NCBI GenBank assembly: GCA_001263235.1
Contig: LGRD01000021.1
Coordinates: 1-44,593, forward strand
Length of the DNA stretch: 44,593 nucleotides
Reading direction: 5' to 3'
Source of the DNA: Methylibium sp. NZG
GTDB taxonomy: Bacteria > Pseudomonadota > Gammaproteobacteria > Burkholderiales > Burkholderiaceae_C
Under the pieces are notes generated by a model. The model was given only the letters and a program-made list of their open reading frames with translations, had not been told where the DNA came from and searched no databases. A program made the translations under genes and the position numbers. This document shows positions 32,949 to 42,547 of this stretch, piece by piece; position 1 is the first letter of the stretch, and every line of letters starts with the position of its first letter.

Positions 32949-33947
32949 TCAGGCCCCCGGTGCGGCAGTTGCCGCGTGCGGCGCGTCGAGTGCCGCGTGC
33001 ACGAGCAGGTGCACACATAACCGTTCGTAGCTGATGCCGGCGGCACGCGCCGACATCGGCACGAGCGAGTGCGTCGTCATGCCGGGCGAGGTGTTGATTT
33101 CGAGCAGGAAGGGCTTGCGGTTGGACGCGCGGATCATCAGGTCGGCGCGGCCCCAACCGCGGCAGCCGAGCGTGCGGTAGGCCTGCACGACGATGCGCTG
33201 GATCTCGGCCTCTTCAGCCGCCGGCAAGCCGCTCGGGCACTGGTACTGCACGACGTCGGTGAAGTACTTGTTCTGGTAGTCGTACGCACCTTCAGGCGCC
33301 TTGATGCGGATCACCGGCAGGGCCTGCGCCGCGGCGCCATGGCCCAGCACCGGGCAGGTCACTTCCTCGCCGTCGATGAACTCCTCGCAGAGCAGGTCGG
33401 GGTCGTACTGCGTGGCGAGTTGCACCGCGGCCTGCATGTCCGAGTAGCCCGCGACCTTGCTGATGCCGATCGACGAGCCCTCGCGCGGCGGCTTCACGAT
33501 CAGCGGCAGGCCCAGCTCGTCGGGCACGCTGCGGATGCGCTCGCGCGACTGTTCATCGGGCGCGAGCCACACATAGCGCGGCGTCGGCAGGCCAACCGCG
33601 GCCCAGACGCGCTTGGTCATCACCTTGTCGAGCGCCATGGCCGAGGCGAGCACGCCCGAGCCGGTGTATGGGATGCCGATCAATTCGAGTGCGCCTTGCA
33701 CGGTGCCGTCTTCGCCGTGCCGGCCGTGCAGCGCGATGAAGCAGCGTGCGAAACCGTCGCGCTTCAACTCGCCGAGGTCGCGTTCGGCGGGGTCGAAGGC
33801 GTGTGCATCGACGCCCTCGGAACGCAGCGCGTTCAGCACGCCGGTGCCCGACATCAGCGAGATCTCGCGCTCGGCCGAGCTGCCGCCCATCAGCACGGCG
33901 ACCTTGCCGAGGGCGGTGACGTCGATGGCGTTCGGCAGCGGCGTCAT
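32949..33947 (-). CDS. ddl: D-alanine-D-alanine ligase
   Basis: ATP-grasp enzyme that makes D-Ala-D-Ala for MurF. The 332-residue product has [53 protein letters not shown] and the metal-binding [18 protein letters not shown]. The length and motifs are those of DdlB. Its ATG overlaps the murC stop by 4 nt (ATGA). Confidence 0.97.
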   Translation of the reverse strand: MTPLPNAIDVTALGKVAVLMGGSSAEREISLMSGTGVLNALRSEGVDAHAFDPAERDLGELKRDGFARCFIALHGRHGEDGTVQGALELIGIPYTGSGVLASAMALDKVMTKRVWAAVGLPTPRYVWLAPDEQSRERIRSVPDELGLPLIVKPPREGSSIGISKVAGYSDMQAAVQLATQYDPDLLCEEFIDGEEVTCPVLGHGAAAQALPVIRIKAPEGAYDYQNKYFTDVVQYQCPSGLPAAEEAEIQRIVVQAYRTLGCRGWGRADLMIRASNRKPFLLEINTSPGMTTHSLVPMSARAAGISYERLCVHLLVHAALDAPHAATAAPGA

Positions 33948-35380
33948 CGCGTCTCCTTCGACGTCGGGCTCAGCATCTCGCTGACGAGCGCCGGCACGTT
34001 GCCGATCGTGCCCGCACCCATCGACACGACCACGTCGCCCGCGCGTGCCTGCTCGACGATCGTCTGCGGCATCAGTGCGATGTCGTCGACGAACACCGGG
34101 TCGACCTTGCCAGCCACACGCAGCGCGCGAGCGAGCGCGCGGCCGTCGGCGGCGACGATTGGCGCCTCGCCGGCGGGGTACACGTCGGCCAGCAGCACCG
34201 CGTCGGCGGTGCCGATGACCTTGACGAAGTCCTCGAAACAATCGCGCGTGCGGGTGTAGCGGTGCGGCTGGAACGCCAGCACGAGGCGTCGGCCGGGGAA
34301 GGCGCCGCGGGCGGCGGCGAGCGTGGCGGCCATCTCGACCGGGTGGTGGCCGTAGTCGTCGATCAGCGTGAAGGTGCCACCGGCTTCACCGTCGGCGGCA
34401 ACACTCACCGGCTGCTCGCCGTAACGCTGAAAGCGCCGGTCGACGCCGCGGAAGTCGGCCAGGCCCTTCAGCACGGCCGCGTCGGGCAGCTCCAGCTCGG
34501 TGGCCACGGCAATCGCCGCGAGCGCGTTCAACACGTTGTGGTCGCCCGGCAGGTTGAGCGTGACCTGCAGCTCGGGCATCTGCACGCCGTTGCGGCGCTG
34601 CACGGTGAAGTGCATCAGCCCAGCGCGCGCTTCGATGTTGACGGCGCGCACCATCGCGTCGGCGCCGAAGCCATAGGTCACGACCGGGCGCGAGATCATC
34701 GGCATGATCGAGCGCACGCCGGCATCGTCAGCGCACAGCACCGCCGCACCATAGAACGGCATGCGGTGAATGAACTCGACGAACGCAGCCTTCAGCTTCG
34801 CGAAGTCGTGGCCGTAGGTGTCCATGTGGTCGGCGTCGATGTTGGTCACGACAGCCATCACCGGCATCAGGTTCAGGAACGACGCGTCGGACTCGTCGGC
34901 CTCGACCACGATGTACTCGCCCGAGCCGAGCCGCGAGTTGGCGCCGGCCGCGTTGAGCCGGCCACCGATCACGAAGGTCGGGTCCACGCCGGCCTCGGCC
35001 AGCACGCTCGTCACCAGGCTGGTGGTCGTCGTCTTGCCATGCGTGCCGGCGATGGCGATGCCTTGCTTCAGGCGCATCAGCTCGGCCAACATCACCGCGC
35101 GCGGCACCACCGGCACGTGCCGGGCGCGCGCGGCGATGACCTCGGGGTTGTCGCCCTTCACGGCGGTCGAGGTGACCACCGCCTCGGCACCGGCGATGTT
35201 CTCGGCCGCATGGCCCTTGGCGATGCGGATGCCCAGCGAGGCCAGCCGCCGCGTCGTCGCGCTGTCGCTCTGGTCGGAGCCGGAGACGACGTAGCCGAGG
35301 TTGTGCAGGATCTCGGCGATACCGCTCATGCCAGCGCCGCCCACGCCGACGAAATGGATATGTTTGACGGCGTGCTTCAT
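33944..35380 (-). CDS. murC: UDP-N-acetylmuramate-L-alanine ligase
   Basis: Cytoplasmic Mur ligase that adds L-Ala to UDP-MurNAc. The 478-residue product begins [20 protein letters not shown]. It has the ATP loop [51 protein letters not shown] and [12 protein letters not shown]. The ATG at 35380 lacks a strong Shine-Dalgarno, unlike the duplicated copy of its first 11 codons 83 nt upstream. Its ATG overlaps the stop of the 28-codon leader frame. It is coupled to ddl at its 3' end. Confidence 0.97.
   Translation of the reverse strand: MKHAVKHIHFVGVGGAGMSGIAEILHNLGYVVSGSDQSDSATTRRLASLGIRIAKGHAAENIAGAEAVVTSTAVKGDNPEVIAARARHVPVVPRAVMLAELMRLKQGIAIAGTHGKTTTTSLVTSVLAEAGVDPTFVIGGRLNAAGANSRLGSGEYIVVEADESDASFLNLMPVMAVVTNIDADHMDTYGHDFAKLKAAFVEFIHRMPFYGAAVLCADDAGVRSIMPMISRPVVTYGFGADAMVRAVNIEARAGLMHFTVQRRNGVQMPELQVTLNLPGDHNVLNALAAIAVATELELPDAAVLKGLADFRGVDRRFQRYGEQPVSVAADGEAGGTFTLIDDYGHHPVEMAATLAAARGAFPGRRLVLAFQPHRYTRTRDCFEDFVKVIGTADAVLLADVYPAGEAPIVAADGRALARALRVAGKVDPVFVDDIALMPQTIVEQARAGDVVVSMGAGTIGNVPALVSEMLSPTSKETR
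35348..35380. repeat. Copy 1 of a 33-nt duplication (true murC start)
   Basis: The first 11 codons of murC ([11 protein letters not shown]). The partner is at 35431-35463; 30 of 33 bases match and all three differences are synonymous third positions. Confidence 0.9.
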
Positions 35381-35463
35381 GAGACGGTCTTCCGCAAGAG
35401 ACCGCGCTTCGTCGGCGCTCGTGGCCCTTCGACGAAATGGATGTGCTTGACGGCGTGTTTCAT
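35377..35463 (-). CDS. Leader frame with duplicated murC start (28 codons)
   Basis: This frame begins [11 protein letters not shown], identical to the first 11 residues of MurC, then diverges ([17 protein letters not shown]) and ends with a TGA that overlaps the murC ATG as ATGA. A purine-rich stretch (GGGTGAGGGCGGGTGG) precedes its ATG, a better ribosome site than that of murC. The ATG itself overlaps the stop of the preceding 74-codon frame. It may act as a translated leader that delivers ribosomes to murC. A functional peptide is unlikely. Confidence 0.5.
   Translation of the reverse strand: MKHAVKHIHFVEGPRAPTKRGLLRKTVS
35431..35463. repeat. Copy 2 of the murC-start duplication
   Basis: Upstream duplicate of 35348-35380. 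Similarity ends abruptly on both sides. Confidence 0.9.
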
Positions 35464-35684
35464 GGGTGGCCACCCGCCCTCACCCCAGCCCTCTCCCAGA
35501 GGGAGAGGGAGGAATTCCTGCGAGCGTTCATCGTGTTGCCCACTCTTCCACTGGTAGAGGGTTGGGGGCGAAGCGGGGCTTTCGAGCCGCACGTGGCGAG
35601 CCCGCTGAGCGGCAGCGGCATGCAAGCCGCTGCGCGCACTGCAAGTGAGGGCCGAACGGCAGCGAGAGCGGCGGATGCACTCAT
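35460..35684 (-). CDS. Bridging frame from murG to the murC leader (74 codons)
   Basis: The ATG at 35684 overlaps the murG stop as ATGA, and the TGA at 35460-35462 overlaps the ATG of the murC leader frame, again as ATGA. The C-terminal part reads through a REP-like hairpin ([16 protein letters not shown]), so the sequence is not a conserved protein. There is no domain. It is best seen as a coupling bridge or chance frame across the 300-nt murG-murC gap. Confidence 0.35.
   Translation of the reverse strand: MSASAALAAVRPSLAVRAAACMPLPLSGLATCGSKAPLRPQPSTSGRVGNTMNARRNSSLSLWERAGVRAGGHP
35478..35568. repeat. REP-like palindromic element between murG and murC
   Basis: CCCTCACCCCAGCCCTCTCC begins a common proteobacterial repeat. 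The perfect 9-bp stem CCCTCTCCC (35489-35497) and GGGAGAGGG (35501-35509) has a 3-nt loop. A second complementary arm AGAGGGTTGGGG lies at 35556-35567. Confidence 0.7.
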
Positions 35685-36760
35685 GCCGCCACCAGCCTGT
35701 CGATTTGATCCGCCACCCGCGCCGCCGCGTTGGGCCGCGACAGCGCACGCGCCTTCGTCGCCATCGCCAACAGTGCCTCGCGCGTCAGTCCAGCCAGCAG
35801 GTCGGCCAGCTTGCGCGGCGTCAGGTCGGCTTGCGGCAGGTGAATGCAGGCGCCCTGCCCCGCCAGCCACTGCGCGTTGTCACGCTGATGCGAAGTCGTG
35901 CTGACGATCAGCGGCACCAGCACCGACGCCACGCCGGCTGCGCACAGTTCGCTCACCGTCACGGCACCGGCGCGGCAGACGATCACGTCGCAGTCGGCCA
36001 GGCGCTGCGCCATGTCGTCGATGAAAGGCAGCACTTCGGCCTCGACACTGGCGTTCCCATAAGCGGCCTGCACGTCGGCAAGGTTGGCCTGGCCCGTTTG
36101 GTGGGTGACGCGCGGGCGCTGTGCGGCGTCCATCAAGGCCAACGCCTGCGGCACGCATTCGTTCAACGCGCGGGCACCGAGCGAGCCGCCGACCACCAGC
36201 AGCCGCAGCGCACCGCTGCGACCGGCAAAGCGCGCTGCCGGAGCAGGCAGCCCTTCGATCTCAGCGCGCACGGGGTTGCCGGTGACGACCGCATTCTTCG
36301 TGCGTTGCGCGGCTGCGCCGTCGAAGCCGAAGGCCACCGCATCGGCCACCGGCAGCAGCGCCTTGTTGCTCATCAACAGCGTGGCGTCGGCATTGACCAG
36401 CACCAGCGGCCGGTTCAGCAGCGAGGCCATCAACCCACCGGGGAAGCACACATAGCCGCCCATGCCCAGCACGGCCGTAGCGCGGCGGCGGCGGATGATC
36501 TGCAGGCAGCTCCAGAACGCGATCAGCATGCGAAAGCCGCCGGTGAGCGTGTGCAGCACGCCTTTGCCGCGCAGGCCTGAGAAGCCGATGCGGTCGAGCG
36601 CGATGCCGCTGGGCGGCACGAGCTTGTTTTCCATGCCGGTGGGTGTGCCGAGCCAACTCACCGTCCAGCCGCGCGACTGCATCTCGCGCGCGACGGCCAG
36701 CCCGGGGATCACGTGGCCGCCGGTGCCTGCCGCCATCACGATCAGGTGGCGGCCACTCAT
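35681..36760 (-). CDS. murG: MurG glycosyltransferase (lipid II synthase)
   Basis: Peripheral inner-membrane enzyme that transfers GlcNAc to lipid I, giving lipid II. The 359-residue product begins [20 protein letters not shown] with the GTGGH loop. It has [35 protein letters not shown] and [15 protein letters not shown], the donor-binding region. The ATG at 36760 is preceded by GGAGG at 6 nt; this site lies inside a duplicated copy of the ftsW 3' end. It is separated from murC by a 300-nt gap, unusual for this operon. Confidence 0.97.
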   Translation of the reverse strand: MSGRHLIVMAAGTGGHVIPGLAVAREMQSRGWTVSWLGTPTGMENKLVPPSGIALDRIGFSGLRGKGVLHTLTGGFRMLIAFWSCLQIIRRRRATAVLGMGGYVCFPGGLMASLLNRPLVLVNADATLLMSNKALLPVADAVAFGFDGAAAQRTKNAVVTGNPVRAEIEGLPAPAARFAGRSGALRLLVVGGSLGARALNECVPQALALMDAAQRPRVTHQTGQANLADVQAAYGNASVEAEVLPFIDDMAQRLADCDVIVCRAGAVTVSELCAAGVASVLVPLIVSTTSHQRDNAQWLAGQGACIHLPQADLTPRKLADLLAGLTREALLAMATKARALSRPNAAARVADQIDRLVAA

Positions 36761-36789
36761 GCGCGGCCTCCACGCATGAGCTGTCTGTT
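36757..36789. repeat. Copy 2 of a 33-nt duplication (ftsW end / murG start)
   Basis: Encodes [10 protein letters not shown]-stop, as does 36891-36923, and carries the murG Shine-Dalgarno (GGAGG) and ATGA. 28 of 33 bases match; all differences are synonymous. Confidence 0.9.
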
Positions 36790-36894
36790 CTGGCTGCGGC
36801 CCGCGCGCTGCGCGCGCTTCACGTCGCTGCGCGACATGAGCCTGCGCCAGAATCGGCCACGGGCGCTGCGCGCCCACGCGGTTCCCGCGTTCAT
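36757..36894 (-). CDS. Bridging frame between ftsW and murG (45 codons)
   Basis: The ATG at 36894 overlaps the ftsW stop as ATGA and the TGA at 36757-36759 overlaps the murG ATG as ATGA. The frame begins [13 protein letters not shown] and its last 10 residues, [10 protein letters not shown], are identical to the C-terminus of FtsW. It is preceded by GGAGG at 6 nt, the site that would have served murG before the junction was duplicated. It is basic and has no domain. It probably arose by duplication of the original ftsW-murG overlap and may keep the two genes coupled. Confidence 0.5.
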   Translation of the reverse strand: MNAGTAWARSARGRFWRRLMSRSDVKRAQRAGRSQNRQLMRGGRA

Positions 36895-36923
36895 GCGCGG
36901 CCTCCGCGCATGAGTTGCCGATT
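36891..36923. repeat. Copy 1 of the 33-nt duplication (true ftsW end)
   Basis: Last ten codons and stop of ftsW, containing GGAGG and ATGA. The partner is at 36757-36789, 134 nt away. Confidence 0.9.
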
Positions 36924-38168
36924 CTCGATATCGATCCTGAGCACGATCGCCAACGCCACCAGGTTCATCAAAATCGCCGACCCGCCGAAGCTCATCAACG
37001 GCAGCGTCAACCCCTTGGTCGGCAGCACGCCCAGGTTCACGCCCATGTTGATGAAGGCCTGCGCACCGATCCAGATCGCGATGCCTTGTGCGAACAACCC
37101 CGCAAACACCTGGTCCAACGCAATCGCCTGCCGGCCGATGTGGAACAACCGCCGCGCGAGCCAGAAGAACGCGACGATCACGCAGGCCACGCCGATGAAG
37201 CCGAGCTCCTCGCCGATCACCGCCAGCAAAAAGTCGGTGTGCGCCTCGGGCAGGTAGTGCAGCTTCTCGACGCTGTCGCCCAGCCCCTGGCCAGTGACCT
37301 CGCCGCGGCCGAACGCGATGAGTGAATGCGACAGCTGGTAGGCCTTGCCCAGCGTGTACTTCTCGTCCCACGGGTTCAGGTACGCAAAGATGCGTTCGCG
37401 CCGCCACGGGCTCAGGCTGATCATCAACAAGAAGGCGCCGATCAGCACCGAGGTCATCAACAGGAACATGCGGCCGTTGACGCCGCCGAGGAACAGGATG
37501 CCCATCGCGATGGTGGCGATCACCAGGAACGCGCCCATGTCGGGCTCGGCCAGCAGCAGCAGGCCGACCACGCCGATGGAGATCGCCATCGGGAACACCG
37601 CGCGGAAGAAGTTCTCCTTCACCTCCATCTTGCGCACCATGTAGCCTGCGGCGTACATCGCGATGCCCAGCTTGGCGAGCTCCGACGGCTGGAAGGCCAT
37701 CGGGCCGACCGGGATCCAGCGCCGTGCGCCGTTCACCTCGCGGCCGATGAAGGGCATCAGCACCAGCACCAGCAGCACCAGCGCGCTGACGAAGACCCAG
37801 GGCGAGAACTTCTCCCACACGCGCACGGGAATCTGCACGACCACCAGTGCCGCCACGAGCGAGATCGCAATCCACATCGCATGGCGCGTCAGGAAGTGCG
37901 TCGACGAGTAGCGCGCGAACTTCGGGTTGTCGGGCAGCGCCACCGACGCGCTGTAGACCATCACCAGGCCCAGCGCCATCAACGCGGCAACGACCCAGAC
38001 CAGCGTCTGGTCGAAGCCCAGCAGCCGCGCTGGCCGGCCGTTGCTGACCTCGATCCAGTCGCGCACCGGCACGCTGTCAGCGCCGACGCTCTTGCCGCGC
38101 CGCAGGCGCGCGACGAACTTCGTCCACAGCGCGCGCGGGTTGAGGCCGGCGAGGGTGGCGCCGCTCAT
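36891..38168 (-). CDS. ftsW: Septal peptidoglycan polymerase FtsW (SEDS)
   Basis: A 425-residue polytopic SEDS glycosyltransferase working with FtsI at the septum. About ten transmembrane helices are visible. Family landmarks are [82 protein letters not shown] and [15 protein letters not shown]. The cytoplasmic N-terminus (about 50 residues) is longer than in E. coli but normal for beta relatives. The ATG at 38168 overlaps the murD stop as ATGA. Confidence 0.97.
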   Translation of the reverse strand: MSGATLAGLNPRALWTKFVARLRRGKSVGADSVPVRDWIEVSNGRPARLLGFDQTLVWVVAALMALGLVMVYSASVALPDNPKFARYSSTHFLTRHAMWIAISLVAALVVVQIPVRVWEKFSPWVFVSALVLLVLVLMPFIGREVNGARRWIPVGPMAFQPSELAKLGIAMYAAGYMVRKMEVKENFFRAVFPMAISIGVVGLLLLAEPDMGAFLVIATIAMGILFLGGVNGRMFLLMTSVLIGAFLLMISLSPWRRERIFAYLNPWDEKYTLGKAYQLSHSLIAFGRGEVTGQGLGDSVEKLHYLPEAHTDFLLAVIGEELGFIGVACVIVAFFWLARRLFHIGRQAIALDQVFAGLFAQGIAIWIGAQAFINMGVNLGVLPTKGLTLPLMSFGGSAILMNLVALAIVLRIDIENRQLMRGGRA

Positions 38169-39985
38169 GCCAGCGCTCCTTGCTCCGCGGCCCACTGCTG
38201 AACGGCGCCTGCAAAGACCTCGGCACGGTGCGCATAGTTGCGGAACATGTCGAGGCTGGCGCAGGCCGGGCTCAACAGCACAGCGTCGCCGGTCTGCGCC
38301 TGCTCGAAGCACCAGCGCGTGGCCGCCTCCAGCGTGGCGTGACGATGCACCGGCACGCCCGAGCCGGCCAGCGCTGCCTCGATGCGCTCGGCGTCGCGCC
38401 CGAGCGTGGCGACAGCGCGCGCGAAGGCACGCACCGGTTCGAGCAGCGGCGCAAAGTCCTGGCCCTTGCCGTCGCCCCCGAGGATGACGACAAGCCGACC
38501 CGGCGACTTGTCGGCCCCCAGGCCATTGAGCGCCGCAACCGTGGCGCCGACGTTGGTGCCCTTGCTGTCGTCGAACGCGTCGACACCGCCGACGCTGGCG
38601 AGGTGCTCCACGCGGTGCGGCTCGCCGCTGTACTCGCGCAGGCCGTGCAGCATCGGCGCGAGCGGGCAGCCGATGGCCGTGGCGAGCGCGAGTGCGGCCA
38701 GCGCATTGGCGGCGTTGTGGCGGCCGCGCACACGCAATGCGTCGGCGGGCATCAGGTGCTGCAGGTGAAGCTCGTCCTCTTCTTCGGCTGGGTCGGCCTT
38801 TGCGCGCTTCGCGCGCTTGACCGTCGGGTCGGCCTCCAGCGCGCGCACGAGCCAAGCCATGCCGTTGGACTCGACCACGCCATAGTCGCCCGCGCGTGTC
38901 GGCGCCGTCAGGCCGAAGCGCCGCACGTCGCGAACGATGGGTTTGGCGTTGCGGCCCTTCACCGGCACCGGCTCGGGCACGAGGCGCTCGACGGCTGCGT
39001 CGTCGCGGTTGATCACCATCACCGCCTGCTTGCCGAACGCGCGCGCCTTGGCGGCCGTGTAGGCGGCCATCGTGCCGTGCCAATCGAGGTGGTCTTGCGT
39101 GATGTTGAGCACCGTCGCGGCGTGGGGCTCGAAGCCTTTGGCCTCGTGGAGCTGGAAGCTGGAGAGTTCGAGCACCCAGACTTCGGGCAGGTGCTCGAAG
39201 GTTTGTGCGGCCGGCGGTGGTGGCGTGATGGCGATGAGCGGCGCATCATCGTCGGGCAGCGCGGCGGGTTCGCTGTCGGCGGCCGGCGTGGCGTGCTCAC
39301 GTTCATCGCCGAGGGCGCCGTGGCCGATGTCATCGCCACCGCCGTCCAGTCGATGAAGGTCCGCGACGTCCTCGTCGGCGCTGTCCATCAGCGCCGGCTC
39401 GACGGCAACCCGCACTGGCATCGGCGCCTGCGCAGCCACATCGACCTGCGGCACGACCGCCGGCACGGCAGGCTCGCGGTCCAGCGCATCGGCCAGCGTC
39501 TGCAGCATCGTCGGCCCGATGTTGCCCGCCATCGCGACACGCCTGCCGGCGCGTGCGATCAGTTGTGTTGCCATCGCGGTGGTGGTGGTCTTGCCGTTGG
39601 TGCCGGTGATCGCGATCAGCTTCGGCGCGTAGCCGCGCTCGGCCTTCAGGTCGGCGAGTGCGCGTGCGAACAGCTCCAGCTCGCTCTGTACCAGCACGCC
39701 GGTCTCGGCGGCCTGCTCCAGCGGCTGGGCGATGCGCTCGTCGGCGGGCGACAGGCCCGGGCTGCGCAGCACGAGTTGCACGCCGTCGAATGCGTCGGCG
39801 GTCAACGCCCCGCCCAGCAGCCGCGCGCCAGGCACGTGTTCGGCCAGCGCTTGCGCTTGCGGAGGCGCGTCGCGCGAGTCCCACACGCGCACGTGCGCAC
39901 CACAGCGCGCGCACCAGCGCGCCATCGCGAGGCCCGAGTCGCCCAGGCCGAGCACGAGAACGTTGGTGTCGTTCAGGAAGTTCAT
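38165..39985 (-). CDS. murD: UDP-MurNAc-L-Ala-D-Glu ligase MurD with a large insertion
   Basis: Mur ligase that adds D-Glu to UDP-MurNAc-L-Ala. At 606 residues it is well above the usual 440-500. Landmarks are [14 protein letters not shown], the ATP loop [12 protein letters not shown] (128-139), [39 protein letters not shown] and the C-terminal [20 protein letters not shown]. Between GNIG (154-157) and ELSSF (273-277) there are about 95 extra residues, acidic and Pro/Ala-rich. A second basic-acidic insert ([16 protein letters not shown]) lies further on. The core motifs are intact, so it should be active. The ATG overlaps the mraY stop by 1 nt. Confidence 0.94.
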   Translation of the reverse strand: MNFLNDTNVLVLGLGDSGLAMARWCARCGAHVRVWDSRDAPPQAQALAEHVPGARLLGGALTADAFDGVQLVLRSPGLSPADERIAQPLEQAAETGVLVQSELELFARALADLKAERGYAPKLIAITGTNGKTTTTAMATQLIARAGRRVAMAGNIGPTMLQTLADALDREPAVPAVVPQVDVAAQAPMPVRVAVEPALMDSADEDVADLHRLDGGGDDIGHGALGDEREHATPAADSEPAALPDDDAPLIAITPPPPAAQTFEHLPEVWVLELSSFQLHEAKGFEPHAATVLNITQDHLDWHGTMAAYTAAKARAFGKQAVMVINRDDAAVERLVPEPVPVKGRNAKPIVRDVRRFGLTAPTRAGDYGVVESNGMAWLVRALEADPTVKRAKRAKADPAEEEDELHLQHLMPADALRVRGRHNAANALAALALATAIGCPLAPMLHGLREYSGEPHRVEHLASVGGVDAFDDSKGTNVGATVAALNGLGADKSPGRLVVILGGDGKGQDFAPLLEPVRAFARAVATLGRDAERIEAALAGSGVPVHRHATLEAATRWCFEQAQTGDAVLLSPACASLDMFRNYAHRAEVFAGAVQQWAAEQGALA

Positions 39986-41163
39986 CACCGCAGCTTCAAG
40001 CTCGCCAGCCCAACGAGGCACAGCAGCATCGTGATGATCCAGAAGCGAATGACGACCTGCGTCTCCTTCCAGCCTGACTTCTCGAAGTGGTGGTGCAGCG
40101 GCGCCATCTTGAGCAGCCGCCGGCCGGTGCCGTACCTCTTGCGCGTGAACTTGAACCAGCCCACCTGCAACATCACCGACAGCGCCTCGGCGACGAACAC
40201 ACCGCCCATGATGCCGAGCAGGATCTCCTGCCGCGTGATCACGGCGATGGTGCCCAACGCACCGCCGAGCGCGAGCGCCCCGACGTCGCCCATGAACACC
40301 TGCGCCGGGTGCGCGTTGAACCACAGGAAGGCCAGCCCCGCACCGGCCATCGCAGCGCAGAAGATCAACAATTCGCCAGCGCCCGGGATGTACGGGATCA
40401 GCAGGTAGCGGCTGAACACCGAGTTGCCGGTGACGTAGGCAAACACGCCGAGCGCCGAACCCACCATCACCACCGGCATGATCGCCAGCCCGTCCAGGCC
40501 GTCGGTCAGGTTCACCGCATTGCTGGCGCCGACGATCACGAAATAGGTGAGCGTGATGAACCCGAACACGCCGAGCGGGTAGCTGATGGTCTTGAAGAAA
40601 GGCACGATCAGGTCGGCCTTGGGCGGCAGGTCGTTCGAGAAGCCGCTCTGCACCCAGCGCAAGAAGAGCTCAAGCACGCGCAGGTTCGAGGTTTCGCTGA
40701 CGCTGAAGGCCAGGTACAGCGCCGCCACCAGCCCGATCGCCGATTGCCAGAAGAACTTTTCGCCCGAGGCCATGCCTTCCGGGTTCTTGTCGACAACCTT
40801 GCGCCAGTCGTCTACCCAGCCGATGGCGCCGAAGCCGATCGTCACGATCATCACGATCCAGACGAAACGGTTGCTCCAGTCGAACCAGAGCAACGTCGAC
40901 ACACCGATGCTGATGAGGATCAGCACGCCGCCCATCGTCGGCGTGCCGGTCTTGGCCTGGTGCTCGGTCACGCCGTAGCCGCGGATCGGCTGGCCGATCT
41001 TCAGCTCGGTCAGGCGGCGGATCACCCACGGCCCGAAGGCCAGGCCGATGATCAGCGCCGTCAGCGCCGCCATCACCGCGCGGAAGGTGATGTACTGAAA
41101 GACGCGGAAGAAGCCGAGCTCCGGCGACAGCGTCTGCAACCAGGCGGCCAGGCTAATCAGCAC
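39985..41163 (-). CDS. mraY: Phospho-MurNAc-pentapeptide transferase MraY
   Basis: Polytopic membrane enzyme that makes lipid I from UDP-MurNAc-pentapeptide and undecaprenyl phosphate. The 392-residue product has [19 protein letters not shown] (catalytic Asp pair), [28 protein letters not shown] and the C-terminal [11 protein letters not shown]. The start is a GTG at 41163, supported by a strong AAGGAGGA site 8 nt upstream inside murF; the murF stop overlaps by 11 nt. Confidence 0.97.
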   Translation of the reverse strand: MLISLAAWLQTLSPELGFFRVFQYITFRAVMAALTALIIGLAFGPWVIRRLTELKIGQPIRGYGVTEHQAKTGTPTMGGVLILISIGVSTLLWFDWSNRFVWIVMIVTIGFGAIGWVDDWRKVVDKNPEGMASGEKFFWQSAIGLVAALYLAFSVSETSNLRVLELFLRWVQSGFSNDLPPKADLIVPFFKTISYPLGVFGFITLTYFVIVGASNAVNLTDGLDGLAIMPVVMVGSALGVFAYVTGNSVFSRYLLIPYIPGAGELLIFCAAMAGAGLAFLWFNAHPAQVFMGDVGALALGGALGTIAVITRQEILLGIMGGVFVAEALSVMLQVGWFKFTRKRYGTGRRLLKMAPLHHHFEKSGWKETQVVIRFWIITMLLCLVGLASLKLR

Positions 41164-42547
41164 GACGCCGGTCCTCCTTGGTTCCGGTGGCCACGAGCGC
41201 CGCGACGAACTGCTCCATCTTCATGAAGCGCGAGCCCTTGACGACCACCGCCTTGCACTCGGGCGCCTGCGGCGCGGCCTTGAGCAGGTCGGCCAGCGTC
41301 TCGAAGTGGCGTGCGCCGCGGAACGCAGCGGCGGCGTGAGCGCTCAAGGGCCCGACGGTCCACATCATCTGGATGCCGCGCTGCACGGCATACGCGCCCA
41401 CCTCGCGGTGGAACTCCGGCCCTTTGTCACCGACCTCGCCCATGTCGCCCAGCACCAGCCAGCGCGGGCCGTCCAGCGCGGCCAGCACGTCGATGGCCGC
41501 ACGCACCGAGTCGGGGTTGGCGTTGTAGGTGTCGTCCACCAGCGTGACGAACTTGCCGCGACGCACCCAGGTGGAAATGTCGGAGCGGCCCTTGACCGGA
41601 ACGAACGCTTCGAGCCCGCGCTGGACAGCGCCGATCGGGCACCCCGCGGCCAGTGCGCAGGCGACGGCGGCAAGCGCGTTCTTCACGTTGTGCAGGCCGG
41701 CCACGTTGAGCTGCAGCGCGGTGGAGCCGGCGGGGGTCTGCAGCATCAGCGCCCAGCGCTTGTCGTCCCAGACCGGCAGGCAGGTCACGTCGGCCCCGCC
41801 GTTGAGCGCAAACGTCAGCGTCGGCCGCTTGCCAGCCAGAGCGTGCCAGATTGCGGAGTGCGCATCGTCGGCCGGGAACACCGCCGTGCCCGACGGACCG
41901 AGCGCCTCGATGATCGCCCCGTTCTCGCGCGCCACCGCCTCGACGCTGTGCATGAATTCCTGGTGCTCGCGCTGCGCGTTGTTGACCAGCGCCACGGTGG
42001 GCGAGGCGACCAACCCGAGCATGCCGATCTCGCCCGGGTGGTTCATGCCAACCTCGACGACGGCGGCGCGGTGCCATGTGGTGTTGTCCTGGCGCAGCCG
42101 CAGCAAGGTCAGCGGCAGGCCGATGTGGTTGTTCAGGTTGCCCGCGGTGGCCAGCGCTTCGTCGCCCAACCAGGCGTGCAGGATGAACGAGATCATCTGC
42201 GTGACGGTGGTCTTGCCGTTGCTGCCGGTCACCGCAATGAGCGGCAGTTGAAACTGGCGCCGCCACGCCGTGGCGAGCTGTGCCAGCGCGACCTGCGTGT
42301 CGTCCACCAGCAGGCCCGGCAGGCCTGCCTGCGACAGCCCGTGAACCGCAATCGCCGCCGCCGCGCCGTCGGCGCGCGCTTGGGGGAGGAAGGCGTGCGC
42401 ATCAAAGCGCTCGCCCTTCAGCGCCACAAACAAGTCGCCCGGCAGCAGCGTGCGTGTGTCGGTGTGCACACGGTCGATCGACACCGATCCGTCGCCCACC
42501 AGCGTGGCTCCGGGCAACAGGGCGTGGGCCTGGGCCAGCGTCATCAT
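41153..42547 (-). CDS. murF: UDP-MurNAc-tripeptide-D-Ala-D-Ala ligase
   Basis: Cytoplasmic ligase that adds D-Ala-D-Ala to complete the pentapeptide. The 464-residue product begins [20 protein letters not shown]. It has the ATP loop [47 protein letters not shown] and [14 protein letters not shown], which is specific to MurF. The ATG at 42547 overlaps the murE stop as ATGA. Confidence 0.97.
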   Translation of the reverse strand: MMTLAQAHALLPGATLVGDGSVSIDRVHTDTRTLLPGDLFVALKGERFDAHAFLPQARADGAAAAIAVHGLSQAGLPGLLVDDTQVALAQLATAWRRQFQLPLIAVTGSNGKTTVTQMISFILHAWLGDEALATAGNLNNHIGLPLTLLRLRQDNTTWHRAAVVEVGMNHPGEIGMLGLVASPTVALVNNAQREHQEFMHSVEAVARENGAIIEALGPSGTAVFPADDAHSAIWHALAGKRPTLTFALNGGADVTCLPVWDDKRWALMLQTPAGSTALQLNVAGLHNVKNALAAVACALAAGCPIGAVQRGLEAFVPVKGRSDISTWVRRGKFVTLVDDTYNANPDSVRAAIDVLAALDGPRWLVLGDMGEVGDKGPEFHREVGAYAVQRGIQMMWTVGPLSAHAAAAFRGARHFETLADLLKAAPQAPECKAVVVKGSRFMKMEQFVAALVATGTKEDRRRAD

